Assembly (NCBI GenBank): GCA_963800415.1
Contig: CAWDBS010000033.1
Coordinates: 87,156 to 151,155, forward strand
Origin: Palsa-504 sp963800415
GTDB lineage: Bacteria; Actinomycetota; Actinomycetes; Streptosporangiales; Streptosporangiaceae
Length of the DNA stretch: 64,000 nucleotides
Direction: 5' to 3'
The notes beneath the pieces were generated by a model, which did no database searches, had not been told where the DNA came from, and was given only the letters and a program-made list of their open reading frames with translations. Numbering within the stretch: the first letter of the stretch is position 1; every line of letters starts with the position of its first letter. Made by a program: the position numbers and the translations under genes. Positions 35,941 to 46,156 of this stretch are shown here, in pieces.

Positions 35941-36884
35941 CGCCGGGACCCGGACCGTGCTGTACGCCCGCAATCCGCAGCTCGCCAAGGCGCTCGCCGG
36001 GCTGCACGAGAACCCGGACTACCTGCCGGGGATCACGCTGACCCCGGCGCTGGACGCGACGTCGGATCCGGCCGAGGCGCTGGCCGGCGCGGACCTGGTG
36101 GCCTTCGCCGTGCCCGCACAGTCGCTACGGGCGAACCTGCTGTCCTGGGCGCCGCTGATCCCGCCGGGGGCGCTGCTGGTCAGCCTCATGAAGGGGATCG
36201 AGCTCGGCACCTGCCAGCGGATGAGCGAGGTCATCACCGAGGTGCTGGGCGCGGAGGCCGCGCGGGTCGCCGTCGTCGGCGGCCCGAACCTGGCCGCCGA
36301 GATCGTGCGGCGCCAGTTCACCGCGGCGGTGGTCGCGTGTGCCTCGCCGGACGGCGCGCTGGCCCTGCAGGGCGCGTGCCATACGCCGTACTTCCGCCCG
36401 TACACCAACACCGACGTGACCGGCTGCGAGCTCGGCGGCACGGTGAAGAACGTCATCGCGATCGCGGTGGGCATCGCGGTGGCGATGGGGCTCGGGGACA
36501 ACACCAGGGCCACCCTGATCACTCGCGGGCTGGCCGAGATCGCCCGGCTCGGCTCGGCGCTCGGCGCGGACCCGCAGACGTTCGCCGGCCTGGCCGGGAT
36601 GGGCGACCTGGTGGCCACCTGCAGCTCGCCGCTGTCCCGTAACCGGACATTCGGGGAGTACCTGGGGCGGGGCATGACGGTGGCCCAGGCCGCCGCGGTG
36701 ATGAACCAGACGGCGGAGGGCGTAGCATCGTGCGGACCGGTGCTCGAGCTGGCCCGATCGCACCACGTGGAGATGCCGATCACCGAGGTCGCCGAGGCTG
36801 TCATGCGTGACGGGCTGCCCGTCGCCCAGGCCGCGTCGATGCTAGCGTCACGTTCAGCCAAGCCCGAGTGGTACGGTCTCGTGA
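35879..36884 (+). CDS. gpsA: Glycerol-3-phosphate dehydrogenase [NAD(P)+]
   Basis: About 334 residues; makes sn-glycerol 3-phosphate for phospholipids. The Rossmann motif is KAAVMGAGSWGTTFAQVLCD; other landmarks are VSLMKGIELGTCQRMSEVI, VVGGPNLAAEIVRRQFTAAV, GGTVKNVIAIAVGIAVAMG and TFAGLAGMGDLVATCSSPLS. The family ends near AKPEWYGL, exactly here, where TGA 36882-36884 would follow if one base near 36881 were removed, giving a TGATG overlap with the next gene. As sequenced the frame stays open into the next gene to 37033. I favour a one-base insertion over a genuine fusion. Confidence 0.9.
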
Positions 36885-38149
36885 TGCCGCCGCCCGAGAT
36901 CGGTGGGAATGATTTCGTGGAAATAGTGCGCAAGCAGACCGGCGAGAACACCCGCGCGGTGCACCTGCCGGCCCCGCCGACGCCTTCGCAGCAGCCGCTC
37001 GGCACGCCGGTGTTCCGGACCGCGGCGTTCTGAGTTCGGCACGGCCGAGGAGTACCGGGCCGTGCTGAACGACGAGATGCCCGGCTACACCTACAGCCGG
37101 ATCGACAACCCCACCGTGGACGCGTTCGCCCGCGCGGTCGCGGCGCTGGAGGGGGTGAACCTGCCGCGGTGGCCCGCGGCCCAGGCGTTCGCCTCGGGGA
37201 TGGCCGCGATCAGCGGGGTGTTCTGGACCTTCGCCCGGACCGGCGCGCACGTGGTGGCGTCGTCCGCGGTCTACGGGGGGACCTACGGGTTCCTGCGCAA
37301 CGTCGCGTCCCGGTTCGGGGTGGAGACGGATTTCGTCGACATCACCGACCTGGACCAGGTCCAGGCGGCCGATCCGCCCGACCACCAGGATCGTGTACGC
37401 GGAGACGATCGCCAACCCGACCACGGCCGTCGCCGACCTGCGCAAGCTGTCCGACATCGCGCACGACGACGGGGCGCTGCTGGTGGTCGACTCCACCCTG
37501 GCCCCGCCGGTGATCTGCCGGCCGCTCGAGCACGGCGCCGACCTGGTGGTGCACTCGGCCACCAAGTACATCGGCGGCCACTCCGACGCCACCGGCGGCG
37601 TGGTCACCGGGCGCATCGAGCTGATCAGCAACATCCGCAGCGTCCGGGTGGACACCGGCGGCTGCCTGGCGCCGGACGAGGCGTTCCTGCTCCGCCGCGG
37701 CCTGGAGACGCTGCCGCTGCGGGTCCGGCGGGCCTGCTCGACGGCTTCGGTGTTCGCCGCCGCGCTGTCCCGGCACCCGGCCGTGCTGCGCATCGACTAC
37801 CCCGGGCTGCCCGAGCACGCCGGGCACCAGGTGGCCCGGCGGATGTTCGACGCCGGGCCCGAGGGCGTGCGCTTCGGGGCCATCGTGACGGTCACCCCGC
37901 ACGGCGGGCGCGAGGCGGGCATGGCGTTCGCCGACAAGCTGCGGCTCTCCCAGCTCGCCACGTCCCTGGGCGGGACGCACACGCGTGGTCAGCCACGTCG
38001 CCTCCACCACGCACCGGCAGCTGGACGACCGGGCGCTGGCGGCCGGGGGCATCGACCCGGGGGCGGTACGCTTCTCCATCGGCCTGGAGGACGCCGAGGA
38101 CCTGATTTCTGATGCATATGTCGCCCTGGAGTCCCTCAGCAGGCCGTAG
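36884..38149 (+). CDS. Cystathionine gamma-lyase/methionine gamma-lyase family PLP enzyme (three frameshifts)
   Basis: About 420 residues; PLP-dependent enzyme of sulfur amino acid metabolism. N-terminus NTRAVHLPAPPTPSQQPLGT; GYTYSRIDNPTVDAFARAVA; AFASGMAAISGVFWTF; LLVVDSTLAPPVICRPLEHG; PLP lysine in DLVVHSATKYIGGHSDATGG; C-terminus AGGIDPGAVRFSIGLEDAED. Extra bases occur near 37031, 37369 and 37983; removing each restores the expected residues (AAFEFGTAEEY, AAIRPTTRIVYAE, GTHTVVSHVAS). ATG at 36884. The exact reaction (lyase or cystathionine synthase) is not resolved. Confidence 0.85.
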
Positions 38150-38191
38150 CGTGGTCGCTTAGCTTTAGGTCGGGCCGGGACGGGAGGACGC

Positions 38192-39355
38192 GTGGGGCAG
38201 CGCAAGATCCGGGTCGCCGTGGTGTTCGGCGGCCGCAGCACCGAGCACGCCGTGTCCTGCGCGAGCGCGGGCCTGATCCTGTCGGCCATCGACCACGACC
38301 GGTACGAGGTGCTGCCCATCGGCATCGCCACGGACGGGCGCTGGGTGCTCACCTCCGGCGATCCGGCCCGGCTGGCGCTTTCCTCCGGGTCGGTGCCCTC
38401 GGTCGAGTCGGTGGCTCTCGCCGGGGCGGAGATCACGCCGCGGACCGGCCCGGGCGGCGTCTTGCAGGTGACGAGCCCCGGTTCGGTACCACGGGATCTC
38501 GGCGAGGTGGACGTGGTGCTGCCGCTGCTGCACGGCGCCTACGGCGAGGACGGCACCCTGCAGGGCCTGCTCGAGATGACCGGCACCCGGTACGCGGGCG
38601 CGGGCGTCTTCGCCAGCGCGGCCGGCATGGACAAGGAGTACATGAAGCTGCTCATGTCCGCGCGGGGCCTGCCGGTCGGCCGGTACGTGGTGGTGCATGA
38701 TCGCGAGTGGCGCAGCGGCTCCGGCGGCCTGGCCTCGGGTGACCTGGCTCCGGGTGGACTGGCTGAGCGCAAGCGCGTGCTGGACGAGATCGCCGAGCTC
38801 GGCTGGCCGGTGTTCGTCAAGCCGGCCCGCGGCGGCTCCAGCATCGGGATCTCCCGGGTCACCGGCCCTGACGACCTGGAAGACGCGGTCGAGGCGGCCC
38901 GGGTGCACGACCCCAAGGTGCTGGTCGAGGCCGCGGTGGACGGGATCGAGGTGGAGTGCGCGGTGCTCGAGGGCCTCGACGACGGGCCGCCCGAGGCGAG
39001 CGTGCCCGGCCAGGTCGTGGTGGACCCTGCGTCGTCGTTCTACGACTTCGAGGCGAAGTACCTGGCGTCGGCGACCACGATGCGGATCCCGGCGCCGGTG
39101 CCTGCCCAGGCCGCGGCCGAGATCAGGCGGCTGGCCTGCGCGGCCTTCGACGCGATCTCCTGCGAGGGCCTGGCCCGGGTCGACTTCTTCTACACCGCGG
39201 CCGGGAAGATCCTGATCAACGAGATCAACACGATGCCGGGGATGACCCCGGCCTCGGGGTTCCCGATGATGTGGGCCGCGTCGGGCCTGCCGCTGCCGCA
39301 GCTCGTCGACCGGATCATCCAGACCGCGCTGCGCAAGCGTCCCGGCCTGCGTTAG
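38192..39355 (+). CDS. ddl: D-alanine--D-alanine ligase
   Basis: 387 residues; makes the D-Ala-D-Ala dipeptide of peptidoglycan. ATP-grasp family: VAVVFGGRSTEHAVSCASAG, VLPLLHGAYGEDGTLQGLLE, AGAGVFASAAGMDKEYMKLL, FVKPARGGSSIGISRV, and LARVDFFYTAAGKILINEIN with the metal-binding NEIN and TMPGMTPASGFPMMW. GTG at 38192 after GGGAGGACGC. A small Gly-rich duplication (GGLASGDLAPGGLAE) lies mid-protein. Ends at a strong hairpin shared with hup. Confidence 0.96.
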   Translation: MGQRKIRVAVVFGGRSTEHAVSCASAGLILSAIDHDRYEVLPIGIATDGRWVLTSGDPARLALSSGSVPSVESVALAGAEITPRTGPGGVLQVTSPGSVPRDLGEVDVVLPLLHGAYGEDGTLQGLLEMTGTRYAGAGVFASAAGMDKEYMKLLMSARGLPVGRYVVVHDREWRSGSGGLASGDLAPGGLAERKRVLDEIAELGWPVFVKPARGGSSIGISRVTGPDDLEDAVEAARVHDPKVLVEAAVDGIEVECAVLEGLDDGPPEASVPGQVVVDPASSFYDFEAKYLASATTMRIPAPVPAQAAAEIRRLACAAFDAISCEGLARVDFFYTAAGKILINEINTMPGMTPASGFPMMWAASGLPLPQLVDRIIQTALRKRPGLR

Positions 39356-39365
39356 CCCTTCCACA

Positions 39366-39413
39366 CGGCCGCGGGCGGCGTCCAGGGGTGCTCCCGGATG
39401 CCGCCCGCGGCCG
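39366..39413. terminator. Convergent terminator hairpin between ddl and hup
   Basis: CGGCCGCGGGCGGC (39366-39379) pairs perfectly over 14 bases with GCCGCCCGCGGCCG (39400-39413), with a 20-base loop. It sits 11 bases after the ddl stop and 16 bases before the hup stop. No T-run, as common in high-GC actinomycetes. Confidence 0.8.
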
Positions 39414-39428
39414 TTGGCGTGGCTCAGG

Positions 39429-39716
39429 CTACTTCTTGGGCTTCTCGCCGTTGACGAGCGCCTTGAAGTCCGCGCCGGCGCGGAACTTGGGCACCGAGGA
39501 CTTCGGCACCTGGATGGTCGCGCCGGTGGCGGGGTTGCGGGCCGTGCGAGCGGGGCGCTCGCTCTTCTCGAAGACGCCGAACCCGGTGATGGCCACCTTG
39601 TCGCCGCTCGCGACGGCGGACTGGATGGTCTCGAGCACCGCGTTCACGGCTTCGGTCGCGGACTTCTTGTCCCCCAGCCGGTCCGAGATCGCGTCGATCA
39701 GATCACGCTTGTTCAT
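39429..39716 (-). CDS. hup: DNA-binding protein HU
   Basis: 95-residue nucleoid protein of the short (HU/HupA) form: MNKRDLIDAISDRLGDKKSA, DKVAITGFGVFEKSERPART, RNPATGATIQVPKSSVPKFR, ending GEKPKK. The conserved DNA-intercalating arm RNPATG with Pro is intact. There is no long basic tail as in the mycobacterial HupB. ATG at 39716 with AT-rich sequence upstream (39770-39900), suitable for a strong promoter. Confidence 0.96.
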   Translation of the reverse strand: MNKRDLIDAISDRLGDKKSATEAVNAVLETIQSAVASGDKVAITGFGVFEKSERPARTARNPATGATIQVPKSSVPKFRAGADFKALVNGEKPKK

Positions 39717-39938
39717 GGTTCACTCCTGCGCTTCCCCCACAGGCCGCGTGGGCTCCGATACGAAATCGCGACCTCTGACCTGCCCGAAAGTAGGCGATCA
39801 GACGCCGTTGCACAATAACCATGGCCAGATTGGCCGGCGTGTCGGCCAATATCACACGCCGAGCATCCAGCGCTTATACGCTAAGTGCCCGAAATGCCAG
39901 GCTTTCAGCCGCCTCTGCGTCCCGCGCGGCGGGGCGGG

Positions 39939-40532
39939 TCAGGCGGTGACGGGGAGGTAGGCGGGGCGGGAGTGCTCGAAGGCGGTGATGTCGTCGACGT
40001 GGCGGAGGGTCAGGCCGATGTCGTCGAGGCCCTCCATGAGCCGCCAGCGGGTGTAGTCGTCGATCTCGAAGGGCGCCTTGATGCCGGCCGCTTCGGCCAG
40101 CACGACGCGGTTGTCCAGGTCCACGACGACCTCGGTGCCGGGTTCGGCCTCGACGGCGTCCTGCAGGGCGGCCACGGCGGCCTCGGGCAGCACCACCGGC
40201 AGCAGGCCGGCCTTGGTCGCGTTGCCGCGGAAGATGTCGCCGAACCTGGGCGCGATCACGGCCCGGAAGCCGTAGTCGGTGAGCGCCCAGACCGCGTGCT
40301 CGCGCGACGAGCCGGTGCCGAAGTCGGTGCCCGCGACCAGGATGGTCGCGCCGGCGTACTGCGGCTGGTTGAGCACGAAGGACGGGTCCTCGCGCCAGGC
40401 GGCGAACAGGCCCTCGCCGAAGCCGGCCCGGCTCACCCGCTTGAGGTACTCGGCCGGGATGATCTGGTCGGTGTCCACGTTGCTGCGGCGCAGCGGCACC
40501 GCGCGGCCGGCGTGCGTGACGAACGGTTCCAT
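39939..40532 (-). CDS. leuD: 3-isopropylmalate dehydratase small subunit
   Basis: 197 residues; small subunit of isopropylmalate isomerase in leucine synthesis. VPLRRSNVDTDQIIPAEYLK, FGTGSSREHAVWALTDYGFR and VIAPRFGDIFRGNATKAGLL are the swivel-domain hallmarks. The ATG at 40532 lies about 30 bases downstream of leuC. C-terminus RPAYLPVTA is typical. Confidence 0.96.
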   Translation of the reverse strand: MEPFVTHAGRAVPLRRSNVDTDQIIPAEYLKRVSRAGFGEGLFAAWREDPSFVLNQPQYAGATILVAGTDFGTGSSREHAVWALTDYGFRAVIAPRFGDIFRGNATKAGLLPVVLPEAAVAALQDAVEAEPGTEVVVDLDNRVVLAEAAGIKAPFEIDDYTRWRLMEGLDDIGLTLRHVDDITAFEHSRPAYLPVTA

Positions 40533-40562
40533 GGTGGAGATTCCCCTTTACAGGTCGGCCGG

Positions 40563-42024
<1,462 letters not shown>

Positions 42025-42044
42025 CACGCTCTCTCCCTTCGGCT

Positions 42045-42063
42045 TGCGTCTCGCATTCCGAGA
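42045..42063. promoter_or_regulatory. Palindrome in the leuC-ndgR divergent region, candidate regulator operator
   Basis: CGTCTCG (42045-42051) and CGAGACG (42057-42063) pair perfectly around a five-base spacer, centred in the 55-base gap between the divergent leuC and IclR-family genes. Size, symmetry and place fit an operator for the adjacent regulator acting on both genes. Confidence 0.55.
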
Positions 42064-42079
42064 CGGCAGTATTCATTAC

Positions 42080-42796
42080 ATGAACAACTCTAGCGGAGTC
42101 GGCGTCCTGGACAAGACGGTTTCCGTCCTGTCGGCGCTGGAGAGCGGGCCGGCCTCACTGGCTCAGCTGGTCAAGGCGACCGGCCTGGCCCGGCCGACCG
42201 CGCACCGCATCGCGGTCGCCCTGGAGAGCCACCGGATGCTGGCCCGCGACGCGCAGGGCCGGTTCGTGCTCGGCCCGAGAATCGGCGAGCTGGCCGCGGC
42301 GGCCGGCGAGGACCGGCTGCTCGCCATCGCGCAGCCCATCTTGACCCAGCTCAGGGACGTCACCGGGGAAAGCGCCCAGCTCTACCGGCCGCACGCGGAC
42401 ACGCGGATCTGCGTGGCCGCGGCCGAGCGGAGCAGCGGGCTGCGGGACACCGTCCCGGTCGGCGCCGCGCTGCCGATGACGGCCGGCTCGGCCGCCCAGG
42501 TCCTGCTCGCCTGGGAGGAAGGCGGGCGGATGCACCGCGGGCTGCGCGGCGCCAAGTTCACCGCGACCACGCTGGCCCAGGTCCGCAGGCGCGGCTGGGC
42601 CGCCACCGCGGCCGAGCGCGAGCCTGGCGTCGCGTCGGTGTCCGCCCCGGTCCGCGGGCCCGGCGGCCGGGTCCTGGCCGCCGTCTCGGTGTCCGGCCCG
42701 ATCGAGCGCCTGACCAGGTCACCGGGGCGGATGCACGCCGCGGCCGTCGTCGCGGCCGGGGACAAGATCAGCAAGCTGCTGCGTGCCGAGACCTAA
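42080..42796 (+). CDS. ndgR: IclR-family transcriptional regulator (NdgR/LtbR-like)
   Basis: 238 residues. N-terminal winged helix (VLDKTVSVLSALESGPASLA, TGLARPTAHRIAVALESHRM) and C-terminal IclR effector domain (RICVAAAERSSGLRDTVPVG, PMTAGSAAQVLLAWEEGGRM). IclR proteins divergent from leuCD are known in Streptomyces (NdgR) and Corynebacterium (LtbR) and control leucine and other amino acid genes; the same gene arrangement here is the main reason for the name. ATG at 42080; an in-frame ATG at 42044 would place the operator-like palindrome inside the gene, which is less likely. Confidence 0.9.
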   Translation: MNNSSGVGVLDKTVSVLSALESGPASLAQLVKATGLARPTAHRIAVALESHRMLARDAQGRFVLGPRIGELAAAAGEDRLLAIAQPILTQLRDVTGESAQLYRPHADTRICVAAAERSSGLRDTVPVGAALPMTAGSAAQVLLAWEEGGRMHRGLRGAKFTATTLAQVRRRGWAATAAEREPGVASVSAPVRGPGGRVLAAVSVSGPIERLTRSPGRMHAAAVVAAGDKISKLLRAET

Positions 42797-42802
42797 CCCC
42801 GG

Positions 42803-42817
42803 CCGCAGTACCTGCGG
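42803..42817. terminator. Hairpin after ndgR
   Basis: CCGCAG and CTGCGG pair perfectly around a TAC loop, starting seven bases after the ndgR stop; flanking ACCCC and GGGT extend the stem. A second inverted repeat, TTAAGGG (42860) with CCCTTAA (42894-42900), follows in the same gap and may belong to the pntAA leader. Confidence 0.5.
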
Positions 42818-42988
42818 GGTAGCCGGAGAGGCTGAGGCTTGCCGAATGGCCCGAGTGACTTAAGGGACCCTGCCCAGCGACCGCGGCCCAAGGCCCTTAA
42901 CTGGACTGGGTCATGATGGATATCGTCAGATCCCGGTAGCACCCGCAGAACGGAAGAACCGGGGACATGAGATACGAGGTCGCTGCGC

Positions 42989-44167
42989 ATGAAGGCAGCA
43001 GTCGTCAAAGAGACCGCGCCGGGCGAGCGCCGGGTGGCCCTGGTGCCGGACGCGATCGCCAAGCTGCGTCCCGGCCGGGATCGACGTCCTGGTGGAGCGC
43101 GGCGCGGGCGACGGCGCCTGGCTGACCGACGCGGCTTACGCCGACGCGGGCGCGTCGATCGTCAGCGCCGCGGAGATCTACCGAGACCGCCGACGTGATC
43201 CTCACCGTCACCAGGCCGCTCGGCCGCGGCGGTGAGCGAGCTCAGGAAGGGCCAGGCGATCATCGGCATGCTGGCCCCGCTGACCGACCCCGAACTGGCC
43301 GCCACGCTGGCCGCCCGGGGGGTGACCGCGATCAGCCTGGACGGGCTGCCGCGCACGCTGTCCCGGGCGCAGCCGATGGACGCGCTCAGCTCCCAGTCGA
43401 ACGTGGCCGGCTACAAGGCCGCCCTGGTCGCCGCGGCCACGTTCGGCAGGTTCTTCCCGATGCTGATCACCGCGGCGGGCACCGCCAGGCCCGCCAAGGT
43501 CCTCGTGCTCGGCGCCGGCGTGGCCGGCTTGCAGGCGATCGGCACCGCGAGGCGCCTGGGCGCGGTGGTCAGCGGCTACGACGTCAGGCCCGCCTCGAAA
43601 GGCGAGGTGGAGTCGCTCGGGGCCACGTTCGTCGAGCTGACCTCGGTCGAATCGGCGGCCGGCGAGGGCGGTTACGCCCGCGAGCTGACCGCCGAAGAGC
43701 GCCAGGCCCAGCAGGAGGAGCTGACCGGCCATATCGCCAGGCACGACGTGGTGATCACGACCGCGCAGGTGCCCGGCCGCAGGCCGCCGCTGCTGGTGAC
43801 CGAGGACGCGATCAAGGCGATGTCCCCCGGGTCCGTCATCGTGGACATGGGCGCCAGCGCGCTCGGCGGCAACGTGACCGGATCCAGGCCCGGCGAGACG
43901 GTCGTCACCGGAAACGGGGTCACCATCGTCGGAGCGGACAACCTGCCCGCCACCGTGCCGACCGCGGCCTCGAACGCCTACTCACGGAACATCTCCGCGC
44001 TGCTCCTGCACATGACCAAGGACGGCGCGCTGGCCATCGATACCAGCGACGAAATCCAGGCCGGCGTGGTGATCGCACATGACGGCAAGGTCGTGCACGA
44101 AGGCGTCGCCAGCCTGCTCGGCCCGCAAACCAAGGGAGACGCCGATGTCGACGGCACTCATAACTGA
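42989..44167 (+). CDS. pntAA: NAD(P) transhydrogenase alpha subunit, NAD-binding part (three frameshifts)
   Basis: About 392 residues; domain I of the proton-pumping transhydrogenase, binds NAD(H). MKAAVVKETAPGERRVALVP at the start; AQPMDALSSQSNVAGYKAAL; Rossmann motif LVLGAGVAGLQAIGTARRLG; YDVRPASKGEVESLGATFVE; VIVDMGASALGGNV. Extra bases near 43071, 43181 and 43222; removing them restores KLRPAGIDVLVERGAG, AAEIYETADVILTV and RPLAAAVSELRKGQ. Downstream of 43230 the frame is clean. Overlaps pntAB by 23 bases. ATG at 42989. Confidence 0.9.
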
Positions 44168-44504
44168 CCTGACCATCTTCGTGCTCGCGCTGCTCGTCGG
44201 CATCGAGGTCATCGGGAAGGTCCCGGCCACGCTGCACACGCCGCTGATGTCGGCGACCAACTCGATCCACGGCATCGTCCTCGCGGGCGCCCTGCTGATC
44301 GGGGTGACGGCGCACAACCCGGTCGGCTACATCCTCGCGTTCATCGCCTCGTTGTTCGCCGCCGCCAACGTGGTGGGCGGCTACGTGGTGACCGAGCGGA
44401 TGCTGAAGATGTTCCGCAAGAAGGCGCCGCAGGTGAGCCAGGAAAGCCGATGGCCAGGCAGCTCAACGGCCACAAGGGCCTTAAGGGCCTGGCGGGCAAG
44501 GTAG
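44145..44504 (+). CDS. pntAB: NAD(P) transhydrogenase alpha subunit, membrane part
   Basis: 119 residues; small membrane subunit of the split alpha chain. ALITDLTIFVLALLVGIEVI, ATLHTPLMSATNSIHGIVLA (conserved PLMSxTNAIHG-type motif) and NPVGYILAFIASLFAAANVV with GGYVVTERMLKMFRKK. Three hydrophobic segments. ATG at 44145 with GGGAGACGCCG upstream. The C-terminal 20 residues after MFRKKAP are low-complexity. Coupled with pntAA and 19 bases before pntB. Confidence 0.93.
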   Translation: MSTALITDLTIFVLALLVGIEVIGKVPATLHTPLMSATNSIHGIVLAGALLIGVTAHNPVGYILAFIASLFAAANVVGGYVVTERMLKMFRKKAPQVSQESRWPGSSTATRALRAWRAR

Positions 44505-44523
44505 GCATAGGCAGGGCCCAGTC

Positions 44524-45936
44524 ATGACCGGATTCCTCGGCTACATCCAGCTCGTCTACGTGCTGGCGGCGGCGTGCTTCGTGATCGGCCTGCACCTGAT
44601 GAACAGCCCGGCGACCGCGCGCCGCGGCAACCAGGTGTCGATGCCGGGCATGGTGATCGCGGGCGTGGCCACGCTCGTCCTGATGATCCATTACGGCACG
44701 GTCACGGCGACCGGCTGGATCGTGCTGATCGCCGGTGCGCTGATCGGCTCCGCCGTGGGCCTGTACGCCGCGCAGACGATCCAGATGACGGCGATGCCGC
44801 AGCTGGTGTCGGCGTTCAACTCGGTCGGCGGCGGCGCCGCCGCGCTGGTGGCGATCTACGGCTACTACGAAGCCGAGTCCCGCGTCGGCGGCGTGCTCGG
44901 CACCACCACGGTGTTCACGGTGCTGGACGTGCTCATCGGCTCGGTGACGTTCTCCGGGTCGATCATCGCGGCCGGCAAGCTGCAGGGCTTGATCGGCGGA
45001 CAGCCGATCATCTTCAAGGGCAGCCGCCTGCTCAACATGGTGCTCGCCGTCGTGGCGATCGGCACGGCCGCGTTCATGCTCACCACCGCCAGCCTGCCGG
45101 CGCTGCTGATCGTGGTGCTGGCGTCGCTGGGGTTCGGGGTGATGATGGTGCTGCCGATCGGCGGCGCGGACATGCCGGTGGTGATCTCGCTGCTGAACGC
45201 GTTCACCGGCACCGCGGTGGCGATGGCCGGCTTCGTCATCGGGAACTGGGCGCTGATCGTGGCGGGCGCCCTGGTGGGCGCGTCCGGTGGCATCCTGACC
45301 AAGCTGATGGCCGACGCGATGAACCGGTCGCTGGCCAACATCATCGTGGGCGGGTTCGGCACCGGGGACAGCGCCGTCGCCATCGGCGGGCCGATAGACG
45401 CCCAGGTCCGCTCCATCGCGGCCGACGACGCGGCGATCCAGCTCGCGTACGCGTCCAAGGTGATCATCGTGCCCGGCTACGGCCTGGCCGCCGCGCAGGC
45501 CCAGCACGGCGTGGCCGAGCTGGGCAAGATCCTGGAGGATCACGGCATCGAGGTCAGCTACGCGATCCACCCGGTGGCGGGCCGGATGCCCGGCCACATG
45601 AACGTCCTGCTGGCCGAGGCGAACGTGCCGTACCCGCAGCTGGTGGAGATGGACGACATCAACTCGGAGTTCGCCCGCACCGACGTGGCCCTGGTCATCG
45701 GCGCGAACGACGTGACCAACCCGGCGGCCCGCCGCCCGGGAAACGAGATCTCCGGCATGCCGATCCTGGACGTGGACCAGGCCAAGTCCATCATCGTGAT
45801 CAAGCGCTCGATGGGGCACGGCTACGCCGGCCTGGAAAACGAGCTGTACTTCGATCCCAAGACCAGCATGTACTTCGCCGACGCCAAGAAGGCGATGACC
45901 GAGCTGACCTCCGCCGTCAAGACCCTCGTCGCCTGA
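44524..45936 (+). CDS. pntB: NAD(P) transhydrogenase beta subunit
   Basis: 470 residues; proton channel and NADP-binding domain III, producing NADPH from NADH with the proton gradient. VSAFNSVGGGAAALVAIYGY, VLPIGGADMPVVISLLNAFT, GTAVAMAGFVIGNWALIVAG; domain III ASKVIIVPGYGLAAAQAQHG, HPVAGRMPGHMNVLLAEANV, DVALVIGANDVTNPAARRPG and KSIIVIKRSMGHGYAGLENE. About nine membrane segments in the first half. ATG at 44524. Last gene of the pnt operon; a G6/C6 repeat array follows. Confidence 0.96.
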   Translation: MTGFLGYIQLVYVLAAACFVIGLHLMNSPATARRGNQVSMPGMVIAGVATLVLMIHYGTVTATGWIVLIAGALIGSAVGLYAAQTIQMTAMPQLVSAFNSVGGGAAALVAIYGYYEAESRVGGVLGTTTVFTVLDVLIGSVTFSGSIIAAGKLQGLIGGQPIIFKGSRLLNMVLAVVAIGTAAFMLTTASLPALLIVVLASLGFGVMMVLPIGGADMPVVISLLNAFTGTAVAMAGFVIGNWALIVAGALVGASGGILTKLMADAMNRSLANIIVGGFGTGDSAVAIGGPIDAQVRSIAADDAAIQLAYASKVIIVPGYGLAAAQAQHGVAELGKILEDHGIEVSYAIHPVAGRMPGHMNVLLAEANVPYPQLVEMDDINSEFARTDVALVIGANDVTNPAARRPGNEISGMPILDVDQAKSIIVIKRSMGHGYAGLENELYFDPKTSMYFADAKKAMTELTSAVKTLVA

Positions 45937-45993
45937 GCCCACCGCGGCCGACCCCGGCCCCTGACGCCCGGGCCGCGCCTGACGCCCGGCCTA

Positions 45994-46102
45994 GCCCCCC
46001 GCCAGGGGGGCCAGGGGGGTCTGGGGGGATGGAATCCCCCCAGTGGGGGGTCCGGGGGGATGAATCCCCCCGGAGCGGGGGGTTCCGGGGGGTCGCCCCC
46101 CG
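45994..46102 (+). repeat. G6/C6 hairpin repeat, copy 6 (between pntB and trpB2)
   Basis: Four units after the pntB stop. CTGGGGGGAT-GGA-ATCCCCCCAG and CCGGGGGGAT-GA-ATCCCCCCGG are perfect 10-base hairpins that differ in sequence yet both pair (CT/AG against CC/GG), a covariation-like pattern. G-rich strand on plus. Could serve as pntB terminator. Confidence 0.9.
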
Positions 46103-46156
46103 ACCAGCAGCGTAGGGTGCGGAAAAGATGTTCCAAACCCGCGTCGGAGGTCGGTC

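Noticed and set aside
35879..37033. GpsA-PLP enzyme fusion protein
   Set aside because: GpsA ends exactly at its family end, and removing one base gives a TGATG stop-start overlap; an insertion is simpler.
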